A stretch of 24,710 bases of DNA from NCBI GenBank assembly GCA_005885565.1, contig VAXK01000064.1, positions 1-24,710 of the forward strand, written 5' to 3'. Of the stretch, positions 22,791-24,710 are shown piece after piece; within the stretch, counting starts at the first letter, position 1, and every line of letters starts with the position of its first letter. The notes beneath the pieces were generated by a model, which saw only the letters and a list, made by a program, of their open reading frames with translations, made no database searches and had not been told where the DNA came from. The position numbers and the translations under genes were made by a program. Origin of the DNA: Actinomycetota bacterium (GTDB lineage Bacteria; Actinomycetota; Thermoleophilia; Gaiellales; Gaiellaceae).

Positions 22791-23654
22791 TCAGCGCGGC
22801 TGCGAGAACTCCTGCGCGCGCCCGTAGCGCACGGCGCGCTGCACCGCGCGCGGGTCGAGGCCGCGCTCGAGCAGCTCCTGGCGCAGCTCTCCCTCGCTCG
22901 CGAGCCGCAGGAAGAGCCAGGCCAGCGCGGCGATGGTCACGATCGAGCCCTCGAGCATCATCACCGCCCCCGCGAGCCCCTGGTCGTGGAGCGCCGAGAT
23001 TCCCCAGAGCGGGTGCACGTGGCGGTAGTACGGGTAGAAGACCGTGCCCGACCAGATGAAGACGTTCCCGAGCACGGTCTCGATCAGCCGGACGGCCACG
23101 ATGTAGCCGAGCTTCCAGCCGGTGCCGAACCATTCGGGCGCCGGGAGCACCTCGAGCACCGGCGCCCACATGAGCCCGCCGCAGGTGAAGAACATCAGGT
23201 GCTCGAGCGCGTGAACCGAGTCGTGGTGGAGCGCGGCCTGGTACAGGAACGGCAGGTGCCACACGTAGAGGTCGATCGTCCAGAGCGGCAGCGCGACGAG
23301 CGGATGGGCGAGGAAGCGGAGCGCGTTGACCGGCCGGAGCGCGAGGACGGGCCGCAGGATCGGCCCGTTGAGGCCGGCGACGAGCGCGAGCGGCGCGAGG
23401 TCGCCGAGGACGACGTGCTGGAGCATGTGGAAGCTCAAGAACTCGTCCTCGCCGAAGGCGTCGATCGGCGAGGCGAGCGCGAGCAGGACGAGCCCGATCC
23501 CGAGGCCGAAGAGCCAGGGCCGCCAGGGCTCGACGGGGGTTCCGCGGCGGCGCAGCGTGCGGACCCGCCGCCAGTAGAGCGCGGCGACGACGAGCGTCGG
23601 GACGAGCTGGAGCGGCTCCAGGCGCCAGCTCGTCAGGAGCGACGGTGCGTCCAT
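22791..23654 (-). CDS. ctaG: cytochrome c oxidase assembly factor CtaG (Bacillus type)
   Basis: This 287-residue protein with about seven transmembrane helices belongs to the caa3-type CtaG family needed to build the copper centre of cytochrome c oxidase. Typical features: LASPIDAFGEDEFLSFHMLQHVVLGDLAPL with conserved His, VWHLPFLYQAALHHDSVHALEHLMFFTCGGLMWAPV with several His, and DQGLAGAVMMLEGS. It is distinct from the mitochondrial Cox11-like CtaG. ATG at 23654 lies six bases from a TAGACT -10, so the mRNA should start at the ATG itself. First gene of a minus-strand operon, divergent from the 23680 gene across a 25-base gap. No oxidase subunits are in the window. Confidence 0.92.
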   Translation of the reverse strand: MDAPSLLTSWRLEPLQLVPTLVVAALYWRRVRTLRRRGTPVEPWRPWLFGLGIGLVLLALASPIDAFGEDEFLSFHMLQHVVLGDLAPLALVAGLNGPILRPVLALRPVNALRFLAHPLVALPLWTIDLYVWHLPFLYQAALHHDSVHALEHLMFFTCGGLMWAPVLEVLPAPEWFGTGWKLGYIVAVRLIETVLGNVFIWSGTVFYPYYRHVHPLWGISALHDQGLAGAVMMLEGSIVTIAALAWLFLRLASEGELRQELLERGLDPRAVQRAVRYGRAQEFSQPR

Positions 23655-23660
23655 GCCCCG

Positions 23661-23670
23661 AGTCTAGAAT
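23661..23670. promoter_or_regulatory. overlapping divergent -10 elements (ctaG / 23680 gene)
   Basis: Minus-strand TAGACT (23666-23661) serves ctaG and plus-strand TAGAAT (23665-23670) serves the gene at 23680; they share the TA at 23665-23666. Predicted starts are 23654 (the A of the ctaG ATG) and about 23677. The whole divergent promoter region is 25 bases. Confidence 0.55.
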
Positions 23671-23679
23671 CGCCGCGCC

Positions 23680-24291
23680 ATGCGGCTCTTCCACTACCAC
23701 CTCGTCACCCACCGGATCCGCGACGTCGAGGCGCGCTACATCGCCAAGCTCGGCTTCGACCTCGTCGCGCGGCACGGCCGGATCGGCGAGGACGCGGTGT
23801 CGTTCGAGGCCGGCGTGCCCTGGAACGAGCTCGACCGGATGGGCTTCAAGCTGCGGCTCTCCGAGCTCGAGCGCGGGGCCGTCAACGTCGTCGTCCAGCC
23901 GGGCCAGTGGGAGCTCCCGCGCGTCGACCACCTCGGCTTCGTGCTCGACGACACCGACTTCGCGGCCACGCTCGCCCGGGCCGAGCGGCACGACCTCCGG
24001 ATCCAGGAGCACGGCGGCCGGCGCACGTTCGTCTCCACGAACGCGGGCTACCGCCTCGAGCTCCACCCGCCGCGCGACTGGATCGACGAGCTGATCGCGG
24101 CCGAGGACGTCCTCCGGCTCGCCGAGCTCCAGCTGCGAACGGACGACCCCGCCGGCAAGGCAGGTGCGCTCGCGGATCTCCTCGACCTCGGCGCCGCCGA
24201 CGCGACGATCGAGATCGGCGACACCGTCGTCCGCTTCGTCGGCGAGGGGCCGCAGGGGCGGCCTGAGCTCCACGCTGAATTGTTCGTCTAA
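23680..24291 (+). CDS. VOC-like protein with an added C-terminal domain, unknown function
   Basis: The product has 203 residues. Residues 1-130 look like a diverged VOC/glyoxalase fold: LFHYHLVTHRIRDVEARYIAKLGFDLVARHG, then PRVDHLGFVLDDTDFAATLARAERHDLRIQEHG and GYRLELHPP, with possible ligands His5 or His7, His88 and Glu127. A further 70 or so residues (helix DELIAAEDVLRLAELQL, then short strands) are not part of a single VOC unit and may be a degenerate second half. ATG at 23680 is nine bases from the TAGAAT -10 and lacks a ribosome site. The TAA shares CTAA with the convergent gene. Substrate unknown. Confidence 0.65.
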   Translation: MRLFHYHLVTHRIRDVEARYIAKLGFDLVARHGRIGEDAVSFEAGVPWNELDRMGFKLRLSELERGAVNVVVQPGQWELPRVDHLGFVLDDTDFAATLARAERHDLRIQEHGGRRTFVSTNAGYRLELHPPRDWIDELIAAEDVLRLAELQLRTDDPAGKAGALADLLDLGAADATIEIGDTVVRFVGEGPQGRPELHAELFV

Positions 24292-24710
24292 CCCAAGCTC
24301 CAGGGCTCGCGGCGGGCGCCGATCGGGCGCCGCAGCGGAAGCTCGAGGTCGGGAAGCTCGGCCGCGACGAGCGCCTGCGTCTCCTCGACGAGTCGCTCGA
24401 GCGCGTGCGCAGCCTCCTCGTCCTCGAGGTCGAAGATGCGCTCGATCCGATCGGCGAGGTCGGGCGGCGCGAGGCGCATCCGGCGGACGAGCTTCCGCAT
24501 CCGCTTGAGCTGGAAGCGCGTGAAGTAGAGGCGGTTCAGCGCGGCGAGGACGGCCAGGAGGTCGAAGGCCGCCTCGACCAGGATCTCCTTGCGCCAGAGG
24601 AACGCGTCGCGCACGGCGACCTGCCGGTCGACGTACCAGAGCGGAAAGAAGCGCCAATGACGCTCGATCATCGCGCGCCGCAGCGAGTCGGGGTAGTCCG
24701 CCGCGCGCGC
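24288..24710 (-). CDS. C-terminal part of a probable nucleotidyltransferase-family protein (5' end outside window)
   Basis: The frame is open from the right edge to a TAG at 24288-24290, giving 140 residues. It begins inside YPDSLRRAMIERHWRF and contains DAFLWRKEILVEAAFDLLAVLAALNRLYFTRFQLKRMRKL, a helical pattern I associate with the C-terminal halves of DUF4037/MNT-like nucleotidyltransferases, where (Y)PxxLR and LNRxYF recur. The nucleotidyltransferase core itself would lie off the right edge, so this is tentative. The rest is helical, rich in Leu/Glu/Arg. An ATG at 24671 is internal and probably not the start. Confidence 0.45.
   Translation of the reverse strand, partial: ARAADYPDSLRRAMIERHWRFFPLWYVDRQVAVRDAFLWRKEILVEAAFDLLAVLAALNRLYFTRFQLKRMRKLVRRMRLAPPDLADRIERIFDLEDEEAAHALERLVEETQALVAAELPDLELPLRRPIGARREPWSLG

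Overview
The window is a gene-dense, very GC-rich bacterial chromosome segment with no stretch over 300 bases lacking a gene. I infer a deep-branching actinobacterium of the Thermoleophilia/Gaiellales kind, based on gene content, the GAAC-N4-GTTC type of LexA site and many leaderless-looking starts. This placement rests on recall of families, not on a search. I saw no tRNA, rRNA, insertion sequence, phage gene or CRISPR array.

Left part (1-6259, mostly + strand): the tail of an unknown protein, a zinc amidase, a small minus-strand membrane protein, then the conserved block rpsF-ssb-rpsR-rplI-dnaB, a tiny Cys/His protein and purA. The 210-bp rplI-dnaB gap carries a full LexA-type SOS box and four DnaA-box-like sequences. 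The rpsF leader can fold like the S6:S18 autoregulatory RNA.

Middle (6256-8837, - strand): fdhD overlaps a gene that reads as MobA fused to an aminoglycoside-phosphotransferase-like domain; both known halves concern molybdenum cofactor/formate dehydrogenase maturation. A small acidic protein follows. Next (8911-13633, + strand) come purine genes purD-purE-purB-purC-purS-purQ, tightly overlapped. purQ is broken by a frameshift with apparent loss of about 15 codons.

Right part: a minus-strand block (a small protein; then two tandem EamA transporters, a GNAT acetyltransferase and a glyoxalase I in one operon), a secreted NTF2-like protein and a DUF429-like protein (+), then purL-purF (+). After purF lie a minus-strand operon of ctaG, a VOC protein and a two-TM protein, a divergent VOC-like gene, and the C-terminal end of a probable nucleotidyltransferase-family protein. 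Together purA, purB, purC, purD, purE, purS, purQ, purL and purF cover much of de novo IMP/AMP synthesis; purK, purM, purN and purH are not here.

I found no undescribed multi-gene system. The most interesting signals are regulatory and architectural: two compact divergent promoters whose -10 hexamers share a TA core, a recurring TAnnnT-N6/7-start arrangement, stop codons doubling as -10 elements, shared CTAR convergent stops, the SOS box at dnaB, the MobA-APH fusion and the purQ break.
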